Source: Rhizobiaceae bacterium
GTDB lineage: Bacteria; Pseudomonadota; Alphaproteobacteria; Rhizobiales; Rhizobiaceae
Reading direction: 5' to 3'
DNA: 64,000 nt
NCBI GenBank assembly: GCA_017643495.1
Contig: JAEPNK010000002.1
Coordinates: 1,240,001 to 1,304,000 of the forward strand
Part shown: positions 62,680 to 64,000 of the stretch, piece after piece
Numbering within the stretch: the stretch's first letter is position 1
Layout: each line of letters starts with the position of its first letter
Notes under the pieces: model-generated
Told to the model about the DNA's origin: nothing
Seen by the model: only the letters and a program-made list of their open reading frames with translations
The model's database searches: none
Program-made: the position numbers and the translations under genes

Positions 62680-64000
62680 AAAAGGAGAAGAAACCCAGTC
62701 GGCACAAAAGGCAATAATTTATTGCCGTGTATCGACCAAGAAACAAGCGAGCGATGGTGGCGGCCTTGAAAGCCAGGAGCATCGCTGTCGAGATTATGCA
62801 GCGGATAAGGGATATGTCGTCGAGGCAGTGTTTCCTGACGATGTGTCAGGCGGCGGCGACTTCATCAATCGTCCAGGCATGGTGGCGTTGCTCGCCTACT
62901 TGGATGCCAAGCCGGATGAGAATTACGTCGTCATCTTTGATGATCTAAAGCGCTACGCACGGGATACGGAGTTCCATTTGAAGCTACGCAGGATCATGAA
63001 TGAGCGCGGTGCAACGCGTGAATGCCTGAACTTCAACTTTGAGAACTCGCCAGAAGGCAAATTCATCGAAACCATGCTTGCGGCACAAGGCGAACTTGAG
63101 CGTGAGCAAAATGGGCGGCAAGTTATTCAAAAGATGCGCGCCCGAATAGAGCAAGGGTTTTGGGTCTTCCAAGCTCCGATTGGGTACAAATATCAGAAAT
63201 CCAAATATGGCGGCAAGGAACTTGTCCGTGACGAGCCTGCCGCAAGCGTCATACAAGAGGCGCTTGAGGGCTTTGCGTCTGGCAGGTTTCAGACACAAGC
63301 TGAGGTCAAAAGATTTTTGGAAAACCAACCGCTCTATCCCAAAGGCAGGGATGGCCGCGTACATCCCTCGCGTGTGACAGAACTATTAGAGCGAGTTGTC
63401 TATGCTGGATTCATTGATGCTCCCAAATGGGGCATTGCGATGCGCGAAGGACGGCACGAAGGATTAATCTCATACGAGGTATATCATAAAAATCAGGCTC
63501 GCCTGAAAGAAGGGAGTCTTGCTCCGGCGCGTAAGGACATCAACGAAGACTTTGTGCTTCGCGGTTTTGTCGAATGCGCTGATTGCACACGGCCTTTGAC
63601 CGCCTGTTGGTCAAAGGGGCGCAATGCCCATCATCCTTACTATCGTTGCTATTACAAAGACTGTGAAAGCTACGGAAAATCTATCCCACGCGCCAAGATC
63701 GAAAATCAATTCGGTACGGTTTTGCAGTCGCTCCAGCCCAAGGCAATTTTCTCGGATTTGATCAAGCACATGTTCAAGCAAGCTTGGACGATACGCAGTG
63801 CACAAGCCAAAGAGTGTGCGCAAGCGTACAAAGCCGAAATAAGCCGCCTAGATACGCAAGTGGAACATCTGCTGAACCGTATCATGGAAACTGACAATAC
63901 ACGCGTGATAGAGGCTTATGAGGCAAAGGTTGCGAAACTGGAACGTGACAAGATTATCTTGCGCGAAAAAGTATCAAACCAGGGGCAACCAAAGGGGAGC
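62672..64000 (+). CDS. Large serine recombinase (integrase), truncated by window edge
   Basis: Open for 443 codons and unfinished at 64000. It starts at the ATG 62672 after GGAGGAG. The catalytic domain has Ser21 in IIYCRVSTKKQ, then EHRCRDYA and a conserved Arg region DDLKRYARD. A recombinase domain (about 165-290) follows, then a zinc ribbon with Cys302, Cys305, Cys326 and Cys331, and a coiled-coil segment near 395-440. This is the full layout of phage/ICE-type large serine integrases, which insert elements at att sites. It is the most likely integrase of the element in region C. Confidence 0.9.
   Translation, partial: MSRKGEETQSAQKAIIYCRVSTKKQASDGGGLESQEHRCRDYAADKGYVVEAVFPDDVSGGGDFINRPGMVALLAYLDAKPDENYVVIFDDLKRYARDTEFHLKLRRIMNERGATRECLNFNFENSPEGKFIETMLAAQGELEREQNGRQVIQKMRARIEQGFWVFQAPIGYKYQKSKYGGKELVRDEPAASVIQEALEGFASGRFQTQAEVKRFLENQPLYPKGRDGRVHPSRVTELLERVVYAGFIDAPKWGIAMREGRHEGLISYEVYHKNQARLKEGSLAPARKDINEDFVLRGFVECADCTRPLTACWSKGRNAHHPYYRCYYKDCESYGKSIPRAKIENQFGTVLQSLQPKAIFSDLIKHMFKQAWTIRSAQAKECAQAYKAEISRLDTQVEHLLNRIMETDNTRVIEAYEAKVAKLERDKIILREKVSNQGQPKGS

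Larger units (their letters stand above)
32764..64000. mobile_element. Integrative mobilizable/conjugative element, right end outside window
   Basis: After the efflux operon the gene content changes to MobC, relaxase, VirD4/TraG, ArdA-like, DotA/TraY, small resolvase and a large serine recombinase, with many small unknown genes and AT-rich cargo. The left boundary is placed just after the pump gene because mobilization genes start there. The right boundary is beyond 64000, since the recombinase is still open at the window edge. No flanking direct repeat can be checked. Only one channel gene (TraY-like) is present, so self-transfer cannot be claimed from this window. Confidence 0.7.

Noticed and set aside
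1-64000. CRISPR array, rRNA operon or complete insertion sequence
   Set aside because: No regular direct repeats with spacers, no rRNA-like stretches, and no transposase were seen. A covariance or repeat-finder search could still reveal small RNAs.

Overview
The window looks like an alphaproteobacterial chromosome segment, probably from Hyphomicrobiales or Rhodobacterales or a relative. The evidence is a fused CysN-CysC, a KpsE/KpsM/KpsT capsule exporter of alphaproteobacterial type, and a relaxase of the MILKG type common in that class. The species cannot be named from the sequence. Two regions differ clearly in gene content and base composition and meet at about 32.8 kb.

Region A (1-20.9 kb) is a surface-polysaccharide locus. 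On the minus strand, from right to left, are a Rossmann/coiled-coil protein, a sulfotransferase, a large two-domain glycosyltransferase and a second sulfotransferase, chained by start/stop overlaps or very short gaps. An AT-rich methyltransferase and a beta-helix protein follow at the left edge. Next to them lie a degenerate sulfotransferase-like coiled-coil protein, rfbC-rfbD (dTDP-rhamnose), cysD-cysNC (PAPS supply), a capsule ABC exporter (KpsE, KpsM, KpsT), a family 2 glycosyltransferase and galE. Sulfate-donor synthesis, sulfotransferases and capsule export together suggest a sulfated, rhamnose-containing capsule or exopolysaccharide.

Region B (19.7-32.8 kb) holds an M24 peptidase, a four-gene minus-strand operon of predicted exported proteins (two paralogous sensor-like proteins, one with an inserted VWA domain, a beta-sandwich protein and a HELSH zinc metallopeptidase), and an AcrA/AcrB-type RND efflux pair closed by a terminator.

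Region C (about 32.8 kb to beyond 64 kb) is an integrative mobilizable or conjugative element. It carries a small acidic ORF, a MobC-like protein, a relaxase, a VirD4/TraG coupling protein, an ArdA-like antirestriction protein, a DotA/TraY-family membrane protein, a small serine resolvase, and a large serine recombinase that runs off the right edge. Only one T4SS channel gene is visible, so the element is either a mobilizable hitchhiker or has its other transfer genes outside the window. Two cargo zones interrupt the backbone. One is an AT-rich glycosylation cassette (40.0-46.6 kb) with three methyltransferases, an FkbM-coiled-coil protein and a dual glycosyltransferase. The other is a defence-like zone (53.8-62.2 kb) with a TIR-domain effector and partner, a PD-(D/E)XK nuclease and an HExxH metallopeptidase.

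The best candidates for undescribed biology are the exported VWA/metallopeptidase operon, the TIR two-gene module, the structured non-coding block at 55.4-55.8 kb, and a 34-bp triple-ACCCG repeat that occurs twice in the element.
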